Shown piece after piece: positions 1-6,220 of a DNA stretch of 8,631 nucleotides. A program made the translations under genes and the position numbers. Origin of the DNA: a bacterium (GTDB taxonomy: Bacteria; UBA9089; CG2-30-40-21). Under the pieces are notes generated by a model, which saw only the letters and a list, made by a program, of their open reading frames with translations, had not been told where the DNA came from and searched no databases. The stretch is from contig JASEHA010000072.1 of NCBI GenBank assembly GCA_030018795.1, forward strand, positions 1 through 8,631, in the 5' to 3' direction. Position 1 is the first letter of the stretch, and each line of letters starts with the position of its first letter.

Positions 1-120
1 CCAGAGCACCAGGTATCAGTGCACCAGTCGGTCGCAATTCTTTTTTCATCAAATATCAGTTTCTCACGGTGTCTGGTGTCCTGGTGTCCTGATGCCTGGT
101 GCCCTTCCTACCCGTCGCAA
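1..120. repeat. CACCAG-type minisatellite with inverted arms
   Basis: This stretch is built from variants of CACCAG and its complement CTGGTG. Positions 4-27 and 81-104 form inverted arms that match at about 20 of 24 positions (GAGCACCAGGTATCAG against the complement of CTGATGCCTGGTGCCC). Each arm is followed by GTCGCAAT (31-38 and 114-121). Positions 56-73, read on the minus strand, give CACCGTGAGAAACTGAT, which recurs at about 2005-2021. Related units lie at 1990-2002 and 4007-4057, so this is a dispersed family. No coding potential was seen. Confidence 0.75.
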
Positions 121-190
121 TCCTTATTGTTCACCATGTCTTTGTGGTAATAATATTTTGCCTCATTTTGCAATTTATCAAACAAAACTA

Positions 191-219
191 TTGCAGAAAT
201 CTTTGTTTCATGCTATAAT
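191..219 (+). promoter_or_regulatory. sigma70-type promoter of the PEGA-domain gene
   Basis: The -35 box is TTGCAG at 191-196. A 17-bp spacer follows, then the -10 box TATAAT at 214-219, preceded by TGC (extended -10). Transcription would start near 226, leaving a leader of about 35 nt before the ATG at 262. A near-consensus match with ideal spacing directly upstream of a gene makes it credible, but no transcript evidence is available. Confidence 0.75.
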
Positions 220-261
220 ATTTATGATTTTGTAGCTTGAACTTAAGGGATGGTGGCATGT

Positions 262-1944
262 ATGATTAATAAAATCATTGTCAATTTATTGCTTTGTCTG
301 CTGTTTTTTGCCTTTTCATCTCAAGGCTGGGCAGCCAGGATTGCTATCCTTGAGCCTAAAGACATGAGCCTTTCTCGCACTTCTCACACTTCTCAGGCTA
401 TAGAGGGGAAGGATACGGTTAGAAAGCTGTTAGAGGATGTTTTGTCTCAGGGCAATAATGAGGTGTTGGACAGGGCAGATGTGGATAGGATACTTACTTC
501 AAAATCAATGCAGGCTGTTGGGGAGATTAGTCGGCAAAAGTCGTATGTGCTTGGTAAAATTTTGGATGCAGATATACTGGTTACAGGAAACTTTATTCAG
601 CAGGATGATTCTATGGTAATTAATACCAGCTTTATTGATACCGGCAGAACAGCTTTAGCCGGGATTAGGGGTAAGATTCTGGATATATTCCTGTCAGAAT
701 ATGAGTTAAGGTGTCAGGTAAAGGCAGCAAAGGGACGAAATGCTGTCATAAATGTGGGCAGCCTGTCTGGATTGGCAGATGGCAACATGCTTGATGTGTT
801 CCACAAGGGCAAGAAAGTGGGGCTGTTGAGAATAGCCAAAGCATCACCTCAAGAGTGCAGTGTTGTTTTAGTCAAGGGTAAAACTGTCAGGACAAGGGAT
901 GAAGTAAGGAAGATGCCGGTTGTCTGGGGCAAGGGTAATCGAGAGATGATCATTACCTCAACCCCACCATCAGCACAAATAACTATAAACGATAAAGGGA
1001 TTGGATGTACCCCGCTTTTATTCAAGAATAATGAGGATGAGCTAACCATCAGGATTGACAGCCCTGATCATTACCATTACGAAGAGATGCTTCAATTTGT
1101 TAATCCTGATTATTCCTTTTTAAACCTTTCCCTGATGATTATCTCCCTTCAGGAGAAGCCAAAGGAGATACCTGTCTCAGGCTCACTCTTTGTTACCTCT
1201 GAACCATCTTCAGCCTATGTTTATCTGAATGGGATATTAAAAGGGGTAACGCCCCTGCTGGTTACAGATATTGCCCCACAAAAATACTGGCTCAAGGTAG
1301 CCAAACCAGGATTTGCCACAAAAAGCAGAAGGATTATCATCGAAAGCAGTCAGCAGACAAAGGTTAACCTTTCTTTAAGGGAAACGGTTGTCCCGCGAAA
1401 AGAGCCCCTGCCCTCGCTTGAGCTTTTATCCATACAAACCAATAATATGGTTTCACCCGGAGAATGTTTTCTGGCGGCAAGGTATCCGGAAGGGTTTATC
1501 CTTAAACTCGGTCTGCCAGTTGAGGGGATGGAGATACGGATAGCCGGGCTTGGCATTGGGTTAAAGCATCGGCTTACCAGGGATATGAGCCTGGATATGT
1601 ACTATAACTTTTATGATGCCCGAAAAAAGGAACAGGAGTCACAGCATGGGATCTCATTGGTTAGCGGCTATCCATTAAAATCAAGGTTTTTTGAGGGACA
1701 AAGCTGTCTTGGGGCAGGCTATTACTCTGAAAAGGGATACCGAGGGTTTGGCGGGATAGAGATACCTATTATTGTCGGGGTGTATAGCTTGATGCTTGAG
1801 GCTGATACGATTGATGGCTATGCAGTTGGGTTTAAGGAGATATTCAGGAATGGGGCAGAGGCTGTCTTTGGTATTGGCAAGGATGTAAAGGGTGAGACAA
1901 GGTATGATGTGACTATCTCGTATCGGAGTGGGGGAAAAAAATAG
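262..1944 (+). CDS. secreted CsgG/FlgT-like and PEGA-domain protein, possible outer-membrane C-terminus
   Basis: I read a 560-aa envelope protein. Residues 1-24 are a signal peptide (MINK, a leucine/phenylalanine-rich core, then QGWAA). Residues 25-137 resemble the CsgG/LpoB-type fold: ARIAILEP at the start, VLDRADVDRIL in the middle and LGKILDADILVTGNF near 97-111. Residues 138-222 are strand-rich with GSLSGLADGNMLDVF, like the C-terminal part of FlgT. Two PEGA repeats follow at about 230-298 (STPPSAQITIND) and 306-373 (SEPSSAYVYLNG, VTPLLVTD). About 395-558 is rich in alternating hydrophobic and aromatic residues, which could be a small beta-barrel. The ATG at 262 is preferred over the one at 250, because AAGGG lies directly against 250 but at workable spacing from 262, and 262 gives a clean signal peptide. 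PEGA domains are usually surface or periplasmic; the exact role is unknown. Confidence 0.8.
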   Translation: MINKIIVNLLLCLLFFAFSSQGWAARIAILEPKDMSLSRTSHTSQAIEGKDTVRKLLEDVLSQGNNEVLDRADVDRILTSKSMQAVGEISRQKSYVLGKILDADILVTGNFIQQDDSMVINTSFIDTGRTALAGIRGKILDIFLSEYELRCQVKAAKGRNAVINVGSLSGLADGNMLDVFHKGKKVGLLRIAKASPQECSVVLVKGKTVRTRDEVRKMPVVWGKGNREMIITSTPPSAQITINDKGIGCTPLLFKNNEDELTIRIDSPDHYHYEEMLQFVNPDYSFLNLSLMIISLQEKPKEIPVSGSLFVTSEPSSAYVYLNGILKGVTPLLVTDIAPQKYWLKVAKPGFATKSRRIIIESSQQTKVNLSLRETVVPRKEPLPSLELLSIQTNNMVSPGECFLAARYPEGFILKLGLPVEGMEIRIAGLGIGLKHRLTRDMSLDMYYNFYDARKKEQESQHGISLVSGYPLKSRFFEGQSCLGAGYYSEKGYRGFGGIEIPIIVGVYSLMLEADTIDGYAVGFKEIFRNGAEAVFGIGKDVKGETRYDVTISYRSGGKK

Positions 1945-1956
1945 ATATTACACTCG

Positions 1957-2088
1957 ATGTTCAAGTTTTTACTGGTGACCAAGCAAGTGCACCAGTCACC
2001 AGAACACCGTGAGAAACTGATTGCAACGTCTTTCATGTCTCTTATTGTGTACTACTTGATGCGTTCAATTCGTAATGTGGAGGATTGA
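1957..2088 (+). pseudogene. degenerate copy of the leader and 5' end of the gene at the right edge
   Basis: Bases 1952-1987 and 2013-2051 match 8531-8566 and 8593-8631 exactly. The 25 bp between them, which in the right-edge copy hold AGGAGG and the ATG, are replaced here by CACCAG minisatellite sequence. The frame stays open from an ATG at 1957 to TGA at 2086-2088 (43 codons) and ends in LIATSFMSLIVYYLMRSIRN plus VED. It contains one hydrophobic stretch, but no Shine-Dalgarno precedes the ATG. The stop codon sits at the first base of a terminator hairpin, which suggests the parental gene may be a very short membrane peptide. It is most likely untranslated; an alternative is coupling to the upstream gene, whose stop codon lies 12 bp before this ATG. 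Confidence 0.4.
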
Positions 2089-2117
2089 GTGAAACTTCGT
2101 TTCACTCATCTATTTTT
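2086..2117 (+). terminator. rho-independent terminator
   Basis: TGAGTGAAAC (2086-2095) pairs perfectly with GTTTCACTCA (2099-2108) around a TTC loop. TCTATTTTT follows. It would end transcription from the PEGA-domain gene and the degenerate copy. Confidence 0.75.
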
Positions 2118-2149
2118 GGGCATGGTTCAAAACGAGGTAACACTTTTTT

Positions 2150-2177
2150 CGCCTTTTCGCCTTTTCGCCTTTTCGTC
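2150..2177. repeat. 8-bp tandem array CGCCTTTT
   Basis: Three exact units of CGCCTTTT start at 2150, 2158 and 2166. They are flanked by TTTTTT on the left and the decayed unit CGTC on the right. A 10-bp relative on the opposite strand (GGCGTGAAAA) lies at 4537-4566. Confidence 0.85.
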
Positions 2178-2180
2178 ATT

Positions 2181-2218
2181 GTGGGGTAGCTGCGGGGCTT
2201 GTCCCCACGCCTATTTTT
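2181..2218 (+). terminator. terminator-like hairpin
   Basis: GTGGGG (2181-2186) can pair with CCCCAC (2203-2208). Alternatively GGGG (2194-2197) pairs with CCCC (2203-2206) in a tighter hairpin. The sequence CTATTTTT follows at 2211-2218, the same tail as after the hairpin at 2086-2108. The two competing folds make terminator function less certain. Confidence 0.45.
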
Positions 2219-2288
2219 GACCGAAAGAATCGTAGGTTAAAAAACTTGAACATCGAGTATTATCATATAACTGGGGAGGATAAAAAAG

Positions 2289-2495
2289 ATGTATGATCAC
2301 GAGAAGAATGATTTGTTGGTTGTTTTTTCTCCTGTTACAGACAGAAAGTTTGTTATTGATCCGCAGGAGAAGGTTATTCATTTAAGTACATGTCCAAGTC
2401 TGACAACAAGGTCGAAAAAAATCATACGAATGTTGCACATCATGCTTATCGAAAATGCCCCTTGTGTCTTGGGTGAGGTAGGAAACGGTTCGTGA
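2289..2495 (+). CDS. small hypothetical protein, possibly truncated
   Basis: I do not recognise this 68-aa protein. The ATG has a strong Shine-Dalgarno (GGGGAGGA, 2273-2280) at good spacing, the main argument that it is or was translated. The N-terminal half (LLVVFSPVTDRKFVID) looks like a beta-rich fold. The middle is basic (TTRSKKIIRMLHIML), and two cysteines lie at about residues 35 and 59. No signal peptide or clear membrane segment is seen. The last six or so residues (EVGNGS) are encoded inside a hairpin repeat (2477-2507), so the original C-terminus may have been lost when that repeat arrived. The gene starts 30 bp outside the inverted end at 2240-2258. It could be a remnant of a longer gene. 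Confidence 0.4.
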   Translation: MYDHEKNDLLVVFSPVTDRKFVIDPQEKVIHLSTCPSLTTRSKKIIRMLHIMLIENAPCVLGEVGNGS

Positions 2496-2521
2496 CCGTT
2501 CCCTACCTGTGTTGCAACACA
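2477..2521. repeat. strong hairpin followed by a 14-bp perfect palindrome
   Basis: GGTAGGAAACGGT (2477-2489) pairs with ACCGTTCCCTACC (2495-2507) over 13 positions with a single mismatch, around a 5-nt loop. TGTGTTGCAACACA (2508-2521), which is its own reverse complement, follows directly. There is no T-tract, so it is not a typical terminator. It looks like a dispersed palindromic element, and it overlaps the end of the upstream small ORF. Confidence 0.7.
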
Positions 2522-2544
2522 AAAAGTGAATAACAACCCCCTAT

Positions 2545-2592
2545 CCCCCTTAATAAAGGGGGACTGATACTTGCACCCCTTTTGTTAAGGGG
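2545..2592. repeat. paired C-run/G-run hairpins
   Basis: CCCCCTT (2545-2551) pairs with AAGGGGG (2556-2562) around AATA. CCCCTT (2576-2581) pairs with AAGGGG (2587-2592) around TTGTT. The two hairpins resemble each other and appear to be related copies. CCCCCTT/AAGGGGG hairpins of this style are common intergenic repeats in several bacterial groups. Confidence 0.65.
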
Positions 2593-2600
2593 AGAAAGGG

Positions 2601-2630
2601 TAACACAAGCATCTTGCTTGTGTTATTTCT
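2601..2630 (+). terminator. perfect 11-bp hairpin, possible terminator
   Basis: TAACACAAGCA (2601-2611) pairs perfectly with TGCTTGTGTTA (2615-2625) around TCT. TTTCT follows. The stem is strong but the T-tract is weak and interrupted, so it may be a repeat element and not a terminator. Confidence 0.45.
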
Positions 2631-2634
2631 CAAT

Positions 2635-2669
2635 GCTAAAAGCTAACGGCTAACTGCTAAAAGCTTACA
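2635..2669. repeat. 7-bp tandem array GCTAAMN next to the hisD ribosome binding site
   Basis: Five consecutive heptamers occur: GCTAAAA, GCTAACG, GCTAACT, GCTAAAA and GCTTACA. The array ends 2 bp before the AAGGAG of hisD (2672-2677), so a change in copy number would alter the hisD leader directly. Confidence 0.8.
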
Positions 2670-2685
2670 ACAAGGAGTTGTCACA

Positions 2686-3984
2686 ATGGTAAATATCCTG
2701 CATTCATGGGATGATAAGGAAAAAGCAAGGATTAATGAGCTACTTGCTCGGACAAATCTTTTGCTTCGAAATACAGAGGCTAATCTTGCTGTTCATGAAA
2801 TAATCAATGATGTAGCCGCTACCGGGGATAAGGGATTAATCAAATATACACAGAGGTTTGATGGGGTGAAATTAACCCCAAAGGCTATCAAGGTTAGTTC
2901 TACAGAGATAAGGAATGCTTATGCCCAGGTGGAAAAGGAATTTTTAGATACTATCAGGCTTGCTTCTACAAATATCACCAAATTCCATATTAAACAGTTG
3001 CGAAACTCATGGATGGTGGTAGAGACAAATGGCGGCACACTTGCTCAATTATATCGGCCTATTGAACGCGTAGGTATCTACATCCCTGGAGGAAGTGCAC
3101 CATTGGTATCCACTGTCTTGATGACAGCCATGCCGGCTAAGGTAGCCGGGGTAAACCAGATAGTTCTCTGCACCCCACCAGGACATGATGGTCAGGTATC
3201 CCCTTATATTCTGGCTACTGCTCATGTCATTGGGATAAACGAGATCTATAAGGTTGGCGGTGCCCAGTCAATTGCAGCCATGGCTTTTGGAACACAGACT
3301 ATTCCAAAGGTAGATAAGATAGTTGGACCTGGGAATATTTATGTTACCTTAGCCAAGAAGGCAGTCTATGGACATGTAGCCATAGATATGATTGCCGGCC
3401 CAACCGAGATAGCCATCATTGCCGATGAAGAAGCCAACCCAGTGTTTTTGGCAGCTGATTTATTGGCTCAAGCAGAGCATGACCCATTATCCTCCTCCAT
3501 CCTGGTGACTACATCTCAAGAGATTGCCTCAAGGGTAGTGGAGCAAATAGAAAAACAAATACAAGGCTTAAGCCGCAGGGAGATTATAGAAAAAGCCTTA
3601 AACAATAGTGCCATTATTGTTGTTGAAAGTATTGATGAGGCAATATCCATGGCTAATACCTTTGCCAGTGAGCACTTAGAGATTCATGTCAAAAACCCAT
3701 GGGAGCTGCTTGGCAGGATAGAACATGCCGGCTGTATTCTCATGGGTGAGCATACCCCTGAATCTGTAGCAGATTATTTTGCCGGGCCAAGTCATGTTCT
3801 GCCAACATCAGGAACAGCAAGGTTCTCTTCTCCACTTACAGTTGATGACTTTGTTAAAAAGACCAGTCTGGTATGCTGGAGCAAACAAGAGCTTGATACA
3901 TTCAAGGATGATATCATGAGAATGGCAAAGATAGAAGGGCTTGATGCCCATGCCAGGGCAGTAGAGATAAGGTTTGATCAATAA
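2686..3984 (+). CDS. hisD: histidinol dehydrogenase
   Basis: This 432-aa protein has the normal family length. The enzyme oxidises L-histidinol to L-histidine in two NAD-dependent steps, the last reactions of histidine synthesis, in the cytoplasm with a zinc ion. Family motifs are intact: IPGGSAPLVSTVLM (134-147), VGGAQSIAAMAFGT (190-203), VGPGNIYVTLAK (213-224), AGPTEIAIIAD (237-247), LLAQAEHDP (259-267), ASEHLEI (327-333) and ESVADYFAGPSHVLPT (359-374). Zinc ligands Q262, H265, D363 and H422 and catalytic E329/H330 sit at a constant offset of +3 from the E. coli residues, so the protein should be active. AAGGAG lies 8 bp before the ATG. No other his genes are in the window. The upstream spacer is rich in hairpins and tandem repeats, and I find no convincing promoter there. 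Confidence 0.97.
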   Translation: MVNILHSWDDKEKARINELLARTNLLLRNTEANLAVHEIINDVAATGDKGLIKYTQRFDGVKLTPKAIKVSSTEIRNAYAQVEKEFLDTIRLASTNITKFHIKQLRNSWMVVETNGGTLAQLYRPIERVGIYIPGGSAPLVSTVLMTAMPAKVAGVNQIVLCTPPGHDGQVSPYILATAHVIGINEIYKVGGAQSIAAMAFGTQTIPKVDKIVGPGNIYVTLAKKAVYGHVAIDMIAGPTEIAIIADEEANPVFLAADLLAQAEHDPLSSSILVTTSQEIASRVVEQIEKQIQGLSRREIIEKALNNSAIIVVESIDEAISMANTFASEHLEIHVKNPWELLGRIEHAGCILMGEHTPESVADYFAGPSHVLPTSGTARFSSPLTVDDFVKKTSLVCWSKQELDTFKDDIMRMAKIEGLDAHARAVEIRFDQ

Positions 3985-3998
3985 GGCTGAAACCACAG

Positions 3999-4057
3999 AG
4001 AGCATTAGAGCACCAGAGCACCAGTAAAGAATTTGACTGCTGCACTGGTGACTGGTG
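3999..4057. repeat. CACCAG minisatellite forming a stem-loop between hisD and acpS
   Basis: AGAGCATT is followed by two units of AGAGCACC (3999-4022). CACCAG-AG-CACCAGT (4011-4025) can pair with ACTGGTGACTGGTG (4044-4057) with one small bulge, around an 18-nt loop. No T-tract follows. The right arm is the complement of 1990-2002, so it belongs to the same family as the repeats at 1-120 and inside the 1952-2258 element. TTGACT (4033-4038) with a TGTACT 17 bp further on is a weak promoter-like pair inside the structure. Confidence 0.7.
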
Positions 4058-4099
4058 TACTGTGTTGATAATAGGACAGACTTCCTAAAAGGAGGGGAT

Positions 4100-4489
4100 A
4101 TGGTTTGTGGAATTGGTGTGGATATAGTAGAGATTCTGCGAATGAAGAAGAGTGTTCTGCGGTTTGGACGAAGGTTTTTTGAGCGGGTATTTACAGACAG
4201 TGAGGTTAAATACTGTCAGAGCAAGAAACGGAGTTATGAACATCTATCTGCACGATTTGCTGCAAAAGAGGCAGTATTGAAATCCCTTGGTGTTGGCTGG
4301 CCAATGATACCTTTGAAGAATATTGAAGTAATAACTGATCCACTTACAGGTGCTCCAGAGATTCGGCTTTATGGAAAGGCAAAATACCTGGCTGCCAGCC
4401 TTCAAGCTCATACCATCTATATCAGTCTTTCTCATTCAGAGCATTTTGCTACTGCCTTTGCCGTGGCTGTTAAGAAGACAGGGTATTAA
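4100..4489 (+). CDS. acpS: holo-[acyl-carrier-protein] synthase
   Basis: This 129-aa protein matches AcpS in length. It transfers 4'-phosphopantetheine from CoA to a serine of apo-ACP, activating it for fatty acid synthesis. The N-terminal GIGVDIVEI carries the metal-binding Asp8. RFAAKEAVLKSLG (52-64) carries Glu57, the other metal ligand, and SLSHS (109-113) is the C-terminal family motif. AGGAGGGG immediately precedes the ATG at 4100, so this start is chosen. A GTG 45 bp upstream would add 15 residues encoded by repeat sequence, which do not fit the family. The spacing between the Shine-Dalgarno and the ATG is somewhat short. nnr follows after 144 bp, a common partnership in bacteria. Confidence 0.95.
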   Translation: MVCGIGVDIVEILRMKKSVLRFGRRFFERVFTDSEVKYCQSKKRSYEHLSARFAAKEAVLKSLGVGWPMIPLKNIEVITDPLTGAPEIRLYGKAKYLAASLQAHTIYISLSHSEHFATAFAVAVKKTGY

Positions 4490-4507
4490 GTAGAAGTGCA
4501 GAAGTGA

Positions 4508-4590
4508 GAATGCGGAATGCGGAGACAAGGAAGGAAGGCGTGAAAAGGTGTGAAAAGGCGCGAAAAGAGCTGTAATTTTAATTCCGCATT
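4508..4590. repeat. spacer with GAATGCG doublet, 10-bp GGCGTGAAAA array and inverted arms
   Basis: Two GAATGCG units (4508-4521) are followed by three 10-bp units at 4537-4566: GGCGTGAAAA, GGTGTGAAAA and GGCGCGAAAA. AATGCGGAAT (4509-4518) recurs inverted as ATTCCGCATT (4581-4590), so the array sits inside inverted arms. The array motif is a 10-bp relative of the CGCCTTTT array at 2150-2173 on the other strand. Confidence 0.75.
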
Positions 4591-4633
4591 TCCTTGATAG
4601 CAAGATGCATATCCATTTATCTGGTGGTTTCCA

Positions 4634-6187
4634 ATGAAGGTTGTAACACGTAAGCAGATGCAGGAGATTGATCAAGCTATACCATTACAATATGGCATAT
4701 CAGGTGCTATCTTGATGGAAAATGCCGGGATACAGGCATTTCTATCCATAAAGGAATACCTTCAGCAGGTAGAAGGCAAAAAAATAGCTGTTTTATGCGG
4801 CAGCGGCAATAATGGCGGGGATGGGTTTGTTGTTGCCAGACATCTTTTCAATCATGGGGCAAGGGTAAAGATTTATCTCCTTGTTCCAGAGGAGAGGATA
4901 AAGGGTGATGCCCTGATAAACCTGAAGGCTGCCAGACAATTTGGGGTTCCTATCCAGGTTATTGGCTCTGAGGATGAGCTGAATGCTGTTACCCTTGAAT
5001 TAAAACATGCTGGATTAATCATAGATGCCTTGCTTGGGACTGGAGCCTCTGGAGAGGTAAAGGGATTGTTTGCATTGATAATCGATATTGTCAATACCCT
5101 TGATATTCCAGTAGCTGCCATTGATATCCCATCCGGGCTTGATGCTGATACAGGCATGTCTCTTGGGCATACAGTTCAGGCAGCCATGACAATAACCTTT
5201 GGCCTTCCCAAACTTGGGTTGATAATCCCGCCCGGGATTAAATATACTGGCCGGCTGATTGTTGCCAATATAAGCTTTCCCAAATCACTTCTTAATCAAG
5301 AAAGCATCAAGATAAATCTTCTTACACCAAAAGAGATGGCATCCCATGTCCCTCATCGTCCTGTTGATGCTCATAAGGCATTGTGCGGCAAGGTATTTAT
5401 CCTTGCTGGCTCAATTGGCATGACCGGAGCTGCTGCCCTTTGCAGTGAAGCTGCCTTGCGAATTGGAGCCGGGCTGGTAACTCTGGGCATTCCTGAAAGC
5501 TTGAATCAGATAATGGAGATAAAGTTAACCGAGGTTATGACCCTTCCCCTGGCACAAACATCCTCATCTACATTCAGTCAGCAAGGGTATGAAAAGATAC
5601 TGAGCTTTTGTGAGGATATGGATGTAATCGCCATGGGACCTGGTATTGGCAGGGATGAGGATACTAAAAAGCTGCTGGAACGTCTTATCCTTCATCTAAA
5701 AACACCAATGGTAATAGATGCAGATGCCTTATTTGCTATTGCCGGGCAGACAAATGTTCTGAAACACAAAAACGCACCAGCAGTTATCACCCCTCATCCA
5801 GGGGAAATGGCTTACCTGCTTGGATGTACCGCAAAAGATGTCCTTGATAATCGAATAGATATTGCCCAAAAATTTGCAGAAGAGAATGATACTACAGTGG
5901 TACTCAAGGGTGTCAGAACCATTATTGCTGACCCTTCAGGCAATATCTGGATAAACCCAACCGGTAATCAGGGTATGGCTACAGCTGGTTGCGGGGATGT
6001 CCTTACCGGGATGATCAGCGGATTGATAGCTCAAGGGTTATCTGTTCCAGAAGCAGCAAGGCTTGGTGTATTCTTGCATGGATCAGCCGGGGATATAAAG
6101 GCAGAGGAGAAGGGAACATTGTCTCTTATTGCCTCAGATGTTTTAGATGGCATTAAAAAATCCTGTTCATCCTGTAATCCTGTCTAA
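4634..6187 (+). CDS. nnr: bifunctional NAD(P)H-hydrate epimerase / ADP-dependent NAD(P)H-hydrate dehydratase
   Basis: This 517-aa protein has the usual two-domain layout. It repairs NADHX/NADPHX: the N-terminal YjeF domain epimerises R and S forms, and the C-terminal ribokinase-like domain dehydrates the S form using ADP. In the epimerase half I see GSGNNGGDGFVVARHL (56-71), DALLGTG (131-137) with the expected Asp131, and IDIPSGLDADTG (163-174). In the dehydratase half I see GKVFILAGSIGMTGAAAL (252-269), GPGIGRDEDT (335-344), VIDADALF (360-367), TPHPGEMAYLLG (386-397) and NQGMATAGCGDVLTGMISG (445-463). All key segments are present. The Shine-Dalgarno is weak (GGTGG about 8 nt upstream), but MKVVTRKQMQEID is a typical start. 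It follows acpS in the same direction. Confidence 0.96.
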   Translation: MKVVTRKQMQEIDQAIPLQYGISGAILMENAGIQAFLSIKEYLQQVEGKKIAVLCGSGNNGGDGFVVARHLFNHGARVKIYLLVPEERIKGDALINLKAARQFGVPIQVIGSEDELNAVTLELKHAGLIIDALLGTGASGEVKGLFALIIDIVNTLDIPVAAIDIPSGLDADTGMSLGHTVQAAMTITFGLPKLGLIIPPGIKYTGRLIVANISFPKSLLNQESIKINLLTPKEMASHVPHRPVDAHKALCGKVFILAGSIGMTGAAALCSEAALRIGAGLVTLGIPESLNQIMEIKLTEVMTLPLAQTSSSTFSQQGYEKILSFCEDMDVIAMGPGIGRDEDTKKLLERLILHLKTPMVIDADALFAIAGQTNVLKHKNAPAVITPHPGEMAYLLGCTAKDVLDNRIDIAQKFAEENDTTVVLKGVRTIIADPSGNIWINPTGNQGMATAGCGDVLTGMISGLIAQGLSVPEAARLGVFLHGSAGDIKAEEKGTLSLIASDVLDGIKKSCSSCNPV

Positions 6188-6190
6188 AGA

Positions 6191-6220
6191 CTCAAGTCAA
6201 GATAAATCTTGACTATTGAG
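6191..6220. promoter_or_regulatory. dyad overlapping the hicBA -35 box, candidate operator
   Basis: AGTCAAGAT (6195-6203) and ATCTTGACT (6206-6214) are perfect inverted arms around AA. CTCAA (6191-6195) and TTGAG (6216-6220) extend the symmetry with a 2-nt offset. The right arm covers the -35 box TTGACT, so a bound protein would block the promoter. It begins 3 bp after the nnr stop codon and has no T-tract, which argues against it being only a terminator. Confidence 0.55.

Larger units (their letters stand above)
1952..2258. repeat. ~307-bp element bounded by 19-bp inverted repeats
   Basis: ACTCGATGTTCAAGTTTTT at 1952-1970 recurs exactly inverted at 2240-2258, and again in direct orientation at 8531-8549. 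Between the two ends lie a degenerate small ORF, a terminator hairpin, a CGCCTTTT array and a second terminator-like hairpin. The left 100 bp is homologous to 8531-8631. The layout resembles a MITE or a deletion derivative of a larger element. No transposase and no convincing target-site duplication are visible (ATTA occurs near both outer edges, but with an offset). The element begins 8 bp after the stop codon of the PEGA-domain gene. Confidence 0.5.

Noticed and set aside
1..120. CRISPR array
   Set aside because: The repeats are short, degenerate and in both orientations, with no regular spacers of constant length and no cas genes.
250..261. Upstream ATG of the PEGA-domain gene
   Set aside because: The AAGGG motif touches this ATG, leaving no spacing. 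ATG 262 gives better spacing and a standard signal peptide.
1945..2290. Riboswitch or structured ncRNA in the spacer after the PEGA-domain gene
   Set aside because: The structure is explained by two terminator-like hairpins and inverted ends. No known riboswitch core was recognised.
4033..4061. Promoter for acpS (TTGACT, 17 bp, TGTACT)
   Set aside because: The -10 box matches at only four of six positions and lies inside the minisatellite stem-loop, so it is too weak to list as a feature.
4055..4099. In-frame GTG extending acpS by 15 codons
   Set aside because: It lies in CACCAG repeat sequence, lacks a ribosome binding site, and the added residues do not fit the family. AGGAGGGG sits before ATG 4100.
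4873..5157. Minus-strand 94-aa ORF inside nnr
   Set aside because: It is a shadow of the conserved nnr frame, with no supporting signals.
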